From Dipetalonema caudispina (taxonomy: Eukaryota; Nematoda; Chromadorea; Rhabditida; Onchocercidae), in NCBI GenBank assembly GCA_013365325.1, contig JABVXV010000053.1:1-64000 (forward strand): a DNA stretch of 64,000 nt, in the 5' to 3' direction. Shown in pieces: positions 49,937 to 62,909 of this stretch (position 1 is the stretch's first letter; every line of letters begins with the position of its first letter). The translations under genes and the position numbers were made by a program. The notes beneath the pieces are model-generated. The model was not told where the DNA came from. It worked only from the letters and a program-made list of their open reading frames with translations, and made no database searches.

Positions 49937-52900
49937 GAAAAGCAAAGGTACAAACCTCTCCACTGCAAGTCTTCATGGGATCACAATGTTTCCTCTTTTT
50001 TTTCTTCTTCTTCTTTTCCTTATTCTTCTTGCTGCTGCTTTTGTTCAAACAGTTTTTCAAACTGGCATCAGTTAATGCAATTTTTATTCGAATTGGCGGC
50101 CTTTCAATCTTTTCAGCCTAAATAATTATTTCAGATCCAAGGTGTCCTTTATTTATAAAATACCATTCCGCTTTAACGGTGGCTTTCTGAACGACAGTCT
50201 GAGCATTTCGCCCTGAATAATTTTTGACCAAACGACACAGAGGTATACCAAATGTTGTCGATCTAGATAGTTTGTTCCTCTTAAAATTCAAAAACTTCTT
50301 TAGATAAAAACTGACCTCCCCTTTATGTTCCAGAATTTGTGAAATATCATTGTCGCAGCTCCCTACCTCCGCTTCGCTAACTTTACTGCTATCTTCCATT
50401 GGAATACAATTTTCGATGCCTTCATTTTCTTCCGCGATGATGGGTGATGAAATTCTTTCTAGCGTAGCTGCATGTGCTAAAGCAATGACCGCTTCCAGCT
50501 GTTCAGTTGATTTAATAGAAGGAACCGTATTTTTTACAACGAACATTTGTTCAGAAAGATCAGCAGTGACTGGCGAATATAATTCCTGATGTGAGCTTAT
50601 TGAATCACTTTTCCTCCGTGAAGTGCAACAAGTAACTGTAGTAGGTAAATCGAGTGACGGGCTTGAATCAATCCAATCATTTGTAGTCGGGTTTTTCTGA
50701 AAATATATGGGTCACTACTTACCTTCCAGTTCAAAACAGTTACAGTAACAAAATTCCATACAATTTACGAATTTCTTAACAACAAGTATCTGAGTAACTA
50801 CTACTTGGATGATAATCTATATTTCTCACGAGTTGAAAATTAACCTCTCCATTCGCTTTGGTAACATTTTCCTTTATATCGGGATCATTTGAACCTCTTT
50901 CTATATCGGATATTGTTGCAGTCTCTTCAAAAACCAGCATCTCGTCAGTCACATCAGAAAGCATTCTTTCTTCGTCGTCAGAACCCGTGGACTTCGAAAC
51001 TGGAGACTTTTCGCTATCAGATGTTGTGAATGGGCTAACAGTACGAGCAGCAATTTCACTCTCCGAGAAAGTATGGTAATCAAAGTGCAATTTTGGGATA
51101 GTTTTCGGTACCAATTCCTTTCGACGTCCTTCTACATCCATTCCATTCATACGATTGCATATTGCAGAATTCGCAACGAATTCTTCTATAAAAGAAATTT
51201 TAATAGTTCAAAGATTTAATCCAAAAACCATAGCGTACAACCAAACCCTACACTCCGCTCTAACAATTTTGTGACAGTTAAAATTTCCTACCTCTGCCAC
51301 AGACAATTGCCAATCGTTTCTCCTCATCCAGTAGACGACGTTCATGTTCTGCATCAAGTGAAAGTAAAAGGCACTCATCCGCTTTACTATATCCTTCCTG
51401 AAAATGTTATGAGGAAATCACTTGTCCAATTTTCCTTTTTAAGCAACAAACAGAACATTGGAGAATTTCTAATGTTATTTCATGATTCGAAAATTAATAA
51501 GGAACTTCATTAAATTCATAATTTCTCGAACTTGGATTAACCTGACTCTTCAAATTCCATCTTTTATTGTTATTCTTCTGATGAATGTTCTACTCGTCAC
51601 TGTAGAGAAAAACTCCAGAACGTACATCACATTAAACTTTAAAAAAATTAATCTGACTTTGCGCCTAAAACAACGTATTTTTCATCAAATGACAGTTGAT
51701 TAACTTACGAATTCTTAGCCTGAATAAAAGACAGAGAAAATCTACAACTTTTCCACTTGTATGCCAGCGATTAAAGTACCAATTTTTAAGAAAATTAACA
51801 AACCATGGCTTCTTTACACAGCAGAGATCGCACCCGTTGCTCGACAATATGTCTTCTGTTGTTTAAATGCACGAAGTGTCGCAGGCAGTGATAATCAACT
51901 GAAATAAAAACATGAAATTAATTGTTTTATCAAATGAAACTAAAATAGTTTAAAGTTAGATTTCAGCGAGAATGTATATGTCCTTTACTTATTTTGGTAA
52001 TATAATTCTCTTCATTAGAAACATACAAGTGTCCAGTATTTCGGAATTAAAATCCGGTTCGGAATAGATGTGGAACGGAAGAAGGCGTTGAAGCACATCT
52101 GAGAGATCATGGAAAGGCGATGACACGTCTGGATGTTCCACAGAATTATGCAGTGATAAAAAGTAATCGCTGATCCTGTAATTGTGGGTAAAACAGCAAA
52201 CAGCAATGAACAGGAACCATCGTAATTTTTATAATTTATGTCTACGGTTTCCTTGACCGATTTAGCAAAGGTGTCAAAACTAAAATGAATAACATAGAAT
52301 TCTACAAAATTAACAATGCAACTGAATGAATTATTTGCTAGCGAACCTTCTGGTTCTTTCGGCTTTCTTCTTCGCAATACATGCAGCAGTTTCAGCGGAC
52401 GATCTGAGAGTTGGTGGCGGAAATAATGGCACCGGTGGAGGGGGTGGTTCGCAAGGTACTTCACGAACTACACGACGAGAGAGGTGCTGTTCAGGTTGCA
52501 AAATAACAGTTTGCGGCACAGCATTTGGCACTGAGTGGATATAATTTTCCCGTACTTGATTCTGCTGCACTGACGGTTGGCTGACAGTTGTTCGGTATGA
52601 ACTATACTGCGTAGTCGATACCTTAAAAGTAATAACCATTTCAGTCATCAAAAAGTTCAGAGATTTATAAAGTCATCAATGGAGATCAAGTTTCAAATAT
52701 CAATTCAATTTTTGCAATGTATGAAATCATAAATTAATATCGAGAATCCTATACCTGCTGAATTTGACTGTTATTGCGGACACTGAATTGACTGCTCTGA
52801 AGGGTTTCATGAGTAGGAGTGTACTGGGCCGAGATTTGGAATGAATTATGATAAGAAACCGGAACTCTTGCTGGTGTTGCTGCTTCATAATTCGGTTGCT

Positions 52901-55731
52901 GTTGCTGCTGCCGATGTGTTGGTTGCTGCTGATGTTGTTGCTCGTAGCTTGTAGAAGGCTGTACTTGATGTACCACTACAGTTGTTTGCCCACTGTTATG
53001 GTTATTCCTATTATGATTCCTTTGTCTGGTGTGCGTTGTCAAAGTCATCGGCTTGGGATTCACCGCCGACAGCAAGTCTTTGTCTCTTAAATGTGAAAAC
53101 GTAGCTGAATAATGTGAAGTCGATAAGTACCAGAAGAAGCAACAAGTAAGAAACATGCGCAAAATTAGGCAAAAAATGAGATGAAAAATGCCTTGAATCA
53201 AAGTGAACTACAAAATAACATACTTATGCTGTTGCGCAAGGGCTTCAAAAAATATTTGTGCTCGCTTATTTTCGAGTTCCTTTATTTCTGCTGAATGATC
53301 CACATTATAAGCCGTTTGCTGAAAATAATTCCGCTGACGAGAAAAATCTTCGAAATTTGCAACACTACCATATAAAAAATAGAAATTCGACTTTTTGCTG
53401 ACGATTGCTGTTAAATGACCGAACCACCTATGGACATAACGAAATTTCTAGCGCAATGGAAATGGACCATACAGTTCGTTAAAATGTATAAGGCTTAGAA
53501 TCTTACAAAATTAATATATGAAACTTGAAAACTCACAAGATTTTGCAAGCGTGATATTTCCTTCGAAAGATTGGCTACCTGTTCGCTGTTCTGTACACTT
53601 AACCTCATTTCAATTCCATGCGATGGAGGTAACAATTGATTTATTGATGCATCCGTTGATGCAGCAGCAGCAAGTTTGTTTGCTTTTATCAGAACAGAGC
53701 CCAGAGTGCCACCCTGATTAGTGTTCTGAAAAATGAAAAAGACAGATTAATTATACGAAGTATTCTGAAAATAAAACAGAACTCCAGACTTCTTCGCTAT
53801 CGAAAAATTTTCAGGAAAACATTTTACAAAGAAATTTATTTTTTGATAATACAAAACAGTGAGTAGTTAAGAAAAGTTGAAAACCTTTCTCCGCCCATTT
53901 CGAGGTTGAGAATTCCGTTGCTTTTTGGTAGTTGTTGGAACTGAGCTTACTGCCTGAACTGTTGTTTGCTTAAACAATAAAAATGTATTAGTTATGTCTA
54001 TCATCATCACTATAAATATTACATGTGACTGGACGGAGTTTTGAATATACTAGATGTTATGCTATTGAGAATGTTCGGTCATTCAGTGCAGTGTTTTAGT
54101 AAAGGCGCAGCTGCATCCAAGATTCAGTCGAGGGTCTAAAAGGGACCAATGGTGTTCAATTAGAACTACCCTACCTCTTCCATTGGCGGTGAGACTGTTT
54201 ACAGTTAAGTTTGTTGAAATTTGCTTTCGGTTGACAAATGTTTTTTTTCCTTGCAAAAACTTACAACTTGTGAACGAGAAATAGCTGGTTGTGATAACAA
54301 ATGTTGCATAACGGACTGTCCCTGTTGTGGTGCACCGGATGTAACGCCCACGGTAAGTGAACGGGGCACGCGGGTGGCATGCACGACTTGTTGTGGCTGT
54401 TGCTGCTGAATCTGATGGTGTGGATGGTTCTGCATCACATGTTGTGCTGCGACTGTGGTAGGTTGAGCAGTGTTAACTGTTTGTCCATTTCCTATAGGAT
54501 GTGCAATTAACTGCGATTGTGAAACTTGCGCTTGCGACAGATTCTGACTGTTTCCCGTTGGTTGCGTTTGTGGTCGACAAAAATTTGGCACAACAGCTAT
54601 AACTGTTCCTGCACTGGTTTGAACGTGCTGCACCTGAGCCTGTACAAACCACTGTCCGTTAACAGCTTGCACACAACCGGGAGGATGCTGCTGAGGTTGA
54701 ATAACTGCTCCTGAATATACATTAAGATGAGAAATCAAACCGGGAAAAAATTTGAGATGAAACTCTTTGAAACTTAGGACCACTAACCTGTACCACTAGT
54801 TGCTAACACACTTGGAATGATGAAAATCAGTTAGGCCAAAATTTATTAAGATTCAGATTGGCGCAAAAAAAGGCTAGTAGGCTACAAAAGAAAAAATCCA
54901 GATTCTATTGAAATAATAAACCAAATGCACACTTTTTTCCCTTTGTTCGAGTTGTACAAACGATGCGAAATCTCCATTTTGGTGGAGACCTGAAACAGAT
55001 GGCTGGGTAAACTGCAATTCTGCTGGTTTGGTAACTAGAAGTGGAGAGCTGGAGGGTATCGATAAGACGCTCAAATCTGGATTTAGTTCATATTCGACAC
55101 TGGTGAGCTCGGATGACTGGACCTGCGGCGGAGGTTGCAAAATGGGCTGCGAAGGACCAGGAGGTACTGAAGGAATACGGCTATTACTTAAAGTGATGAA
55201 AGTTTGCTGCTCCGCAGACACTGGGGATAGTTTTGGGGGAGGGTCGGAAGGGTAAGGTTCGCGGGTTGGGATATGGCTCAGTGGTGACGGACAGGACCGT
55301 GTCGATACAGTAAGACCAAAATCGGTTGCTCCACTTGTAGGAGGACTACTACATTTCAACGTTTCATCTTCTAGGCCCAGCTGCAGCCATTCATCTTCAT
55401 AATGCCTATAAAACGAATGTCTTCTGTTAACATCAAAAATAAATGCGAAACCATGAGGACTACTCTAGATGTAACAAACTTTATCTCAAATTAACATATG
55501 TTAATTTCATAAGAAAACAAGCGCTAACTCAAACTCGTTAACTAAAATCGAATCTAGCCTTGATATTTTGTCAGTGAAAAAAGCATTCCGAATTTAAGCA
55601 TTTCATGACGCAGATAAACGTTTCATCAACAGTACACAAAATCATAAATCCAAAAATTTCGACCATAATTACGAAGAAACAACTTACTCGGAAAGATCAT
55701 CAAAAGGACGAAACCCGCTCGAAGACATCAT
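48094..55731 (-). CDS. GLTSCR1/BICRA-like subunit of the ncBAF (GBAF) SWI/SNF complex
   Basis: The protein resembles BICRA/BICRAL (GLTSCR1/GLTSCR1L), which define the non-canonical BAF chromatin remodeller. It starts at 55731 (MMSSSGFRPFDDLSE) and ends at 48094 over about sixteen exons. The N-terminal half is Gln/Pro-rich and disordered, including exons 54710-54265 and about 53090-52757. A 15-nt exon lies at 54802-54788. The GLTSCR1 signature is in three adjoining exons: PFHDLSDVLQRLLPFHIYSE (about 52100-52015; human FRSFEDALHRLLPYHVYQG), RRHIVEQRVRSLLCKEAM (about 51902-51790) and ECLLLSLDAEHERRLLDEEK (about 51398-51290). Downstream are acidic/Ser-rich regions, two short basic blocks (PPIRIKIALTDASL; VPKLKIRLGRN) resembling the KLKIK block of BICRA, and a final helix DEQLRAQADSVISRLNDWG like the C-terminal helix of the family. 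Several middle junctions (50100-51150) are approximate. Confidence 0.78.
49901..49927. repeat. A27 tract in a BICRA-like intron
   Basis: An uninterrupted A27 on the + strand. On the coding (minus) strand it is a T-rich run inside an intron. Confidence 0.8.
54788..54802 (-). other. 15-nt microexon of the BICRA-like gene
   Basis: On the minus strand TGTGTTAG, 15 coding bases and GTTAGTG form a consensus acceptor-exon-donor unit. Including it joins the exon ending REK (phase 1) to the exon starting GAVIQPQQ through TTSGTG with the frame kept. Confidence 0.6.
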
Positions 55732-57491
55732 ATTCCTATGAATAACGTAAGGAATCACTCTTTTCTTCACACATTTTCACTAAAGAAAATGAGCATTAAT
55801 AACAGTGATAATAAAGTCAATTTCCGACAACGACCCGTCGAAGCGAAAAAAGTCAAATCATCGAAAACTCAAGTAACGTGAGCTCCTGAAAAATAAACTG
55901 GACTATAAGAGGACTATCTTATGGTCATTTTTTTTTTTTCAATAATGTAATTCCGAAACCCCAAAGCACACTATCCATCACGTTATGTAATTCATCACTG
56001 CAGTTTGGAGATCTAAAAATCTGTTTAGTAAAATAGAAGACACTAATAATTTCTATTAAAATTAGACAGATCGACGTTAAACTTAATTGTTTTCTAATTG
56101 AAGTAATGGTATGAGCAGTTGTATTTAAAAATACGTACTGACAAAGAGCAAGCAAACCATAAAAACACATTCATAACATTGAAAAGGTGATGAATACGAA
56201 GATATTTAGCACACACGAAATACAGGCAAGACGGATTAGAGAACGAAAAAGATTACAGTTTCAATAACGTTCTCAACCAAATGCAGATCGCTTACAAGGA
56301 ATCCGATTCATTTTCTTAGAATCCAGTATGGAAGTAACTAAAAGAGATGCTAACCTTAGTTTATCGCTCACAATAAGTCAACGATACCAAATATTTGTGT
56401 TCCGACAGTAAGAATCAAAAAAAGAATACGCTCATTTTTGATTCCTGCTTGCTAACTTCACTAAACAAAAAAGCGTCGAATGATCTTCTGTTGCCACATT
56501 ATTCATATTCCCTTTGACACTTGTCCTCTCCTCACTCTCGTCCAGCTAATAAGCACGAACTACATAATATAGCAATAGAGTGAATAATGTATATGATATT
56601 GAAGACGATTTTGAAATATTTTAGAAAGTTTCCACCAACCAGAAATTCTTCCAACAAGGTCTACAAAAATTACATTCACTGTTTACTTTGTCACTTACTC
56701 CATAAATCTTAGGAATATCGTAGATTCCCATTACTTTCGATGTAAACCGAAAAAATTTCAATCCTACAACACATTCGAAAATCTTGACGTTGCACTAAGA
56801 AATATATTCTTTACCGGTGTGAAATGGGGCTGAAGACAAAGTACATGGCAAACAGTTAAATTATAATGTTAGCGAGGAACTTACGCATCTCCTTGGACAA
56901 GTAATAGATCATGACATCGGAATATTAATCCAAAAAATTATACTTAGTGTAGGAAAAAACATACTTAATATTTCGACCAATGTTTTCAGGACATCACATG
57001 CACAATGATTTAAATACTTCTGTAATTCTCGAATCTTATTTTCACCGCATACAAATCACTATTCCCGAAAACGCCTCAAATCAGGAGTGACACAGTCTCC
57101 AAATTATTACGCATGACTTCCCATTCTAATGTTCGTTTAAAAAATACATTACTTAATGAAAGAGATTGATTTAGACTGCGGCATCGACAGTACAACGTTA
57201 TATGTCCTGAATAGTTCATCAAGGAATTCACTACCTCATCTTCCACATATGTGCCGTAGTAAGTTGAGGTATTTATATCGAGTAGCATTTACATAAAGAT
57301 TCCGGAAACGATATCCAGAATGCTTGTAAGGATATTCCGAGTAAATCATCATCAGGTTGCATTTCATTCCATGTGAACTTCATTAATAGTAAGAAACAAA
57401 GTTTTGATTTCGTTTTACAATTGTAACACGTCAGAGATAATTTGACTGCTAGAAAAGAAAAGATAAGAGCTGAGGGCAATCAGCAATTATA

Positions 57492-57524
57492 AAACGATCA
57501 AGTTGTGTAACAGCTTGATCGTTT
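57492..57524. repeat. 11-bp perfect inverted repeat
   Basis: AAACGATCAAG at 57492-57502 and its exact reverse complement at 57514-57524, separated by an 11-nt loop. A small structured element or chance; it lies in the spacer upstream of the BICRA-like gene. Confidence 0.75.
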
Positions 57525-59386
57525 CCGTAATATTAGTTAATAAAGGGGAAATATGCATCTTATCAAATGCATTACACGTTAACAATCATCACAACAGTGA
57601 ATGGTCATACGGCATTTTATTCATTTCATAATAGGTCAATCAAAGGTTAATGATATCACAGCAAGTAATAATTATGAGTGATAAAGATAAGTGTAAATAA
57701 TTGTAGTAGTCACAGCATCCCTTTAATTAATCGAAATTTTGTTAACATCCATACGACGCAACGCATTCGTGACGCGTATCAAGACACATTCTGGCATAAT
57801 GCCAAGCAACCAACTTCACTCAATCGTTGCTATTCTGTCCACTTCATTCAAATTAGATTAAAATTTTGTGTGTTGCAGCACTACGGCCAACAATTAACAA
57901 CATGTGTGATTGAGAGTATATATGGTGGCAATTAATTAAATAATTAATAATGGGATATATATATATAGCTAACTAATCTAGAATATGATGAAGACTAGCA
58001 TTCTAATGAGGCCTCATTCAAGTATATCAGTAGTCAATTTGAGATGATTTTGCTATGTGTTCATTCACTAAAGTATGAACAGAAATACATTAAGTGGAAT
58101 AATTTAAGGTATGCATAGCAGCATTTTTATGTGTCATGATAAAAGAATGGCATTGGTACATCTGACGATCGATCTTAAATAAATGAATTCCTGAAGAAGT
58201 AGAGCATGATTTAGGTAATGTTGATAATATTGAATATGTGTATTCCAACATTTTTGAATAACTTTCTGAAAATTCCTTTTCCTTAGTTCCATCACAATGT
58301 ACTGCTCAACTACACCAGTACAGAATTTTTAAGCGGTATGTTCTCAGATTTATGCCATATCTGGTCGAAAATACAAAAATTCTAAACATTCCAATTCTAA
58401 TTTTCACGCAACCTTCCTAACGATCCTGCAGATGGTGGTCGCCTGCCTGTATGAGAAGTCATCTTTCGTTACGTTTTGAAAACTGTTCACAAACTTCTTA
58501 CAACGCACCTTTCACGAGACGATTTGAAGGGAAAAAGGAAAGGGGGAATAAAATGACAAGCAGAATTTCAGGGAATTTTCGGGGGGTCATATATGCAAGG
58601 AGTAAAATATCTAAGACAAAAGCCGTATAATGTAATCCAATGTTGCTTTTAATTTGCATCGTTACAAGCTGTACTGACATAATACAATGTCTACAAATAA
58701 CAGCATTACTAGTCAGTCTGCTGTAGCACCAGAGATGCTTCCCATCAGAGAGCATTTCAGCACCCACAACTTTGCAGGTATAATCTTAGATTTAATATAC
58801 AAAATAAAAAGCACCAATGGAAATATATTTTCATAAAGTATTCACTTTCAATATATTCTTAAGAAAGGAAGTGTTTTACAGTGACATGATATGTAATGGA
58901 TAAAAAGATGAGACGTAACCTCAGAATCAACTTATCAAAAACATTTGATTTCTGCTATGTTTGCGCCAACATGTAGCGCTTTTTACTCCTTTTTGATTCT
59001 TGACCTTTTCAACATTTCTATGATACGACGTTACAAAAAATAATGTATGTGGAAGGTTTTTTTTTTTTTTTTTCCATATTTCATCAACTTTTTATAAGTA
59101 CATCTTAACTGATGAAATGGAATCAAATGTTCAGTGTCAGGAGTCACAAGTGCAGAGCCCTACTCATTAAAATCAGAGTATGGCTCAACTATGTTTTATG
59201 TCACCATAAATTAAAATGAGTGGAAGGAAAGGTTTCCGTTACGGAATGCGAAGCAGAGATACGCAGAAAGCTGCCGAAATATTCATGTACAACATAAATT
59301 AAGCATAACATGCAAGTTAAATGAGAAATCCGTTAAACGCAGTTTGAAAACACACGAGAAAAAAAATCCAGGGAAGTATCAAGTAC

Positions 59387-59392
59387 TTTATT
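59387..59392 (-). terminator. Candidate CED-2/CRK poly(A) signal
   Basis: AATAAA on the minus strand about 84 bases past the CED-2 stop. Confidence 0.55.
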
Positions 59393-59475
59393 CCTGGGAA
59401 AAGTATTTGCTTTCAATGACAAAATGCTGCAAACGATTACATGAAGAAATAATGAAATGAAAGAAAATCAGTTTG

Positions 59476-61380
59476 CTATACGGGGGTAGGTGTTACTGCA
59501 GCATCTGCATCGCCTACAAATTCCACGTATGTGAACGGGAAAGTACCTTTCTTACCATTCAATATTCCTTCGCAAATACCGGACGGATGTAGCTTGGTTA
59601 CTTTCAACAAATCACCTTTCTAAAACGAGAATTAATTGAACTTACAATACAGGCTTCATTTCAGATATAAACTTTAAGATTTAACAGAGTAAATGAAATT
59701 TATTACAATAAATTTAAGGAGGATGTCAGATAATACTGCACAAAGAGGCTATCGGTGACCGTGCGAACACCAAGCACAGTAACGAAAGGAGTAATTAAAG
59801 AACGTATTTTATCCTAACCGTTATACTACTTCGCCCAATCAATCTTCGACCAAACTGTCAATAATTTTAGAAAAAAAGGAACCTTCAAACGTAGCGCTTC
59901 CGTATCGTATGCATTTGGTCGTCTATCCAGGATTACACGCGCCAATGTTGGCATGTTTGGCTGTAATGAAACATACTTATGCGAATCTTAAACGTCAGTG
60001 ATGACAACTCTTATATTTGTATAATATTTACAAAAATTGAAGCTCCAAATAAATTTCACTTATGCACTAACCGTTTCAGAAAGTTGTGTATTGTTTAACA
60101 TATCGTCATTAGTATCACTAAGAACAGATGCACCGCTTAAACGATTTTCTGACGATACTGAAGAATCAGGACTATCTCTTTGCATCAGAACTTCATCAAA
60201 TTGTGCCTGGAACTAGAAAACACTTAGAAAATACTTAGACGTTATTAGAAGCACGGTAGAAGGAAAATTACATATGAAAATTAATGTAATGTCGAAGCAT
60301 CTTCTACGTAAACAATATAACTGGAAGTCTCACCAAGTAATTTCCAGGTACAAGGCCAACATTACCCAAAGCATTACGAGCTTCCCACCATTCTTCCTGT
60401 GGTTTTTCGATTATGTCAAGAATTTCATTTTTCTCAAATGAGAGATCCGTTGGTTCTTGTCCTTCAAATGAATACAAAGCAATCATCTGAAATAGTTGCA
60501 GTAAAAGAACAAAGGAGAGTGGAACTATATACAAGTAAATGTTTCAGCTCTAACTATTCATCATACATTCTTTATTCATTATAAGCTTGCTACAATTATG
60601 CTTCGAGCATGATCAATGAAAATTCATATACTAGCCAAAAAAACGAGAAGAAAATCATACTATGGATAAATAGTAATAATACTAAACAAAAAAATTTTAT
60701 CTCATAACCTGATTGACAACAAAAATTGAAAAAAAGGGTACACGAGGAAAAAGGAAGAAACGTACCCTATTAATTGCGACTTTCCGGAGTGGAGATACCA
60801 AACTTACATTCGCCAAAATCCTCATTTTAAAATGGTTGAGCAAGGCAGGAATGTCGACAAAGTATTGGTCAGCTATCTGCAGTATCAGTTACTATTGCTA
60901 TTCTTTACGTAGTATGAACAACCCAATTTTGAGAAAGTAGAATTACTTTTATAATTAAAAAGATCTATTAGTTCCAGGTGAATTGTCTACTTACTTTCAC
61001 ATTCGTCTTGCCATTATCCGCTTCAACGGGCTCAATAAGATAATGTCGAACCTGCTGATCACCGGACAGTTCTTCTCTACAACAGTGAAATCTGTACAAT
61101 GTTATGGAACTGAAGTGAGAGTAGAATTTCGACCAAATGACTGAAAAAATATTTAAAATGAACGGAACGTACCACATCAGTCCAAGTAATACTAAAATAC
61201 ATGATGTTAGTACCTGACGCTTAAGGCATAGCTTCCAGGAGTTGTAGAATCTCGAATAAGAAATGTGCCGAGATCAGAATCGGGCTGACACAACAGCCGT
61301 GTTGCTTCCTCCCGATCAACGTGAAAATAGAAGTTCCTCCAAGAGTAAGGATCGAACGAGGAGGATGATGATTCCCTCAT
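59476..61380 (-). CDS. ced-2: CED-2/CRK SH2-SH3-SH3 adaptor
   Basis: CED-2/CRK is a cytoplasmic adaptor that links phosphotyrosine signals to CED-5/DOCK180 and CED-12/ELMO, activating Rac for engulfment of dying cells and for cell migration. Exons 61380-61214, 61076-60995, 60876-60766 and 60486-60334 are followed by three more near 60207-60073, 59960-59883 and 59619-59476. About 289 residues result, close to the 279 of C. elegans CED-2. The SH2 domain spans residues about 8-110, with WRNFYFHVDREEATRLL, the phosphotyrosine-binding GTFLIRDSTTPGSYALSVR (Arg of FLIRDS) and VDIPALLNHFKMRIL. The first SH3 holds ALYSF, EEWWEARN and GLVPGNYLV. A Ser-rich linker leads to the atypical C-terminal SH3 (RRPNAYDTEALRLKKGD to GTFPFTYVEFV). 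I chose the ATG at 61380 because it lies just before the SH2 domain; an in-frame upstream ATG at 61482 would add 34 residues. Confidence 0.94.
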
Positions 61381-61536
61381 CTTTGAATCACTCACCGTCA
61401 CTCTCCCTCTCACACTCTTATCACAAAGTTGACGGCCCATAACTGCCAGTGCCAGAGACATTATGCAAATTAGTGTGGGCATTATGGTTTGTTCAAGTTC
61501 GCTTGTTTCCTAGGAGTTCTCGAAGTTTCAATCAGG
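61381..61536. promoter_or_regulatory. 156-bp head-to-head region between ced-2 and the SET gene
   Basis: The two start codons are only 156 bp apart on opposite strands, which implies overlapping promoters or a bidirectional one, unless first exons are non-coding. A TTTCCTAG at about 61505-61512 could be a trans-splice acceptor for the SET gene. Confidence 0.5.
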
Positions 61537-62909
61537 ATGAAATATATTCAAATAGAAAGCTTGGAATGTGGACCGGGTGGTAATTCAATAAATTTCGAGA
61601 CAAAATATGAAGGATGTAATTGTATGGGACCATGCACAGCAAGTACCGGCTGTACTTGTCTTCTGTACAAACAAGCAAGTTTCATTCACTTTGTTATACT
61701 GTTATAGTGATGATTCTTTCATCCATTTTGCTGGTCTGGATTTTCCAACTCTTTCAACAGTTATTCTTGAAATTTTAAAAATACTGAATTTAGCGGAGGA
61801 CATGTTTAATATTTTAGAAAATTTGAAGAAAAAAGAGATGGCTTTATTTTTAACTTTACATTTAAATTTTCCCATATGCAGCTCATCTCGCTATATGAAA
61901 AGAAGAACCGCAGACAGTCGACATGTATTTTAATGTTTTATTCAAGAATTATAAGAAGCTTATTTAAGTAATTTATTGAGAAATTTTCAGGATATATTCA
62001 AGGATCGGAATTCCATTAAGAATGTTAACAACAATTTGCCAATTCTGGAGTGTTCTACTGAATGTTCTTGCTCATTCTTTCCAGATAATTGTAAAAACAG
62101 ATGTGTCCAGTTAGGCCCCTCACTTCCCCTCGAGGCTAGTCTTTCTGTTATAGATTCAACAAGACTTCCGCTATCCTGTTTGAAGACAAAGTTTCTCTCA
62201 ATTTTAGGTCTTTGATGCTGGTGAAAAAGGTTGTGGCTTACAGTGTAGAGAGCTAATTAAAAAAGGTCGCTTTGTTATTGAATATATTGGAGAAGTAATT
62301 GGACCGGACGAAATAGAGAAACGTCAATCCGACAAAAATTATGTTCTCACGATTAAGGAAGTTTTCCGAGGTGGTTAACCTTCTATTATGATATCCCAAT
62401 GATTTCTCGTAAAAACTTCCCTTATCTACCTGCCTTTTTTTCTGTTCTCGCATCGTTTCATTGTTGTTACAGCTGTTCTACGTTAAAAAGGAAAGGAAAT
62501 ACTTCAACTTCAGTTTTCCCTTATTTTTCATAAGTTTATTCCTTTCAGCCATCAAACTAAAGATTGAAAGTCTGTTTTTTTTTAATAGATTTCACTTTTT
62601 CTAATAAGATTGATTTGTTGCATCAATTAATGAATGAATTTAGATCACACTGAAGTGACATACATCGATCCATCACTACGTGGGAATCAATCACGATTCA
62701 TAAATCATGGTTGTAATCCTAACTTGATAATGATCCTTGTGAGGTATGGTACTCCACAGGTACACGTTGGTCTGTTTGCGCTTCGTGATATACCTGCTTA
62801 TGAAGAGCTCACCTACGATTATGGTGCTAGTGCTTCGGAATTTTGTCTCAAGAAATGTTTGTGTGGTAGTACGAGTTGCCGACTGTTTCTTCCTGCCGCT
62901 ATTTCATAG
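61537..62909 (+). CDS. SUV39/SETMAR-type histone H3 lysine methyltransferase
   Basis: This is a compact nuclear SET-domain lysine methyltransferase of the SUV39 class. Exons are 61537-61674, 61991 to about 62134-62146, 62208-62370 and 62644-62909, about 230-240 residues in total. The pre-SET domain has exactly nine cysteines (residues 27, 29, 33, 39, 41, 67, 71, 73 and 80), as needed for the triangular three-zinc cluster, followed by CKNRCVQ. The SET core has GEKGCGLQC, GRFVIEYIGEVI, SRFINHGCNPNL (SAM-binding, usually NHSC) and EELTYDYG with the catalytic Tyr. The post-SET is CLCGSTSC. Human SETMAR is the closest match I recall, but there is no transposase part. The intron after 61674 starts GCAAGT, a GC-AG intron required by the frame. 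The donor ending exon 2 is ambiguous. A likely C. elegans counterpart is set-23. Confidence 0.88.

Larger units (their letters stand above)
55732..59475. other. Spacer between the BICRA-like and CED-2 genes
   Basis: This is 3.7 kb of AT-rich DNA between two minus-strand genes. It holds a perfect 11-bp hairpin at 57492-57524 and a candidate CED-2 poly(A) signal at 59387-59392. Open frames are short and show no domain. Confidence 0.6.

Noticed and set aside
52326..52544. Secreted-looking Gly-rich + strand open frame
   Set aside because: It is antisense to a well-supported Pro-rich exon of the BICRA-like gene.
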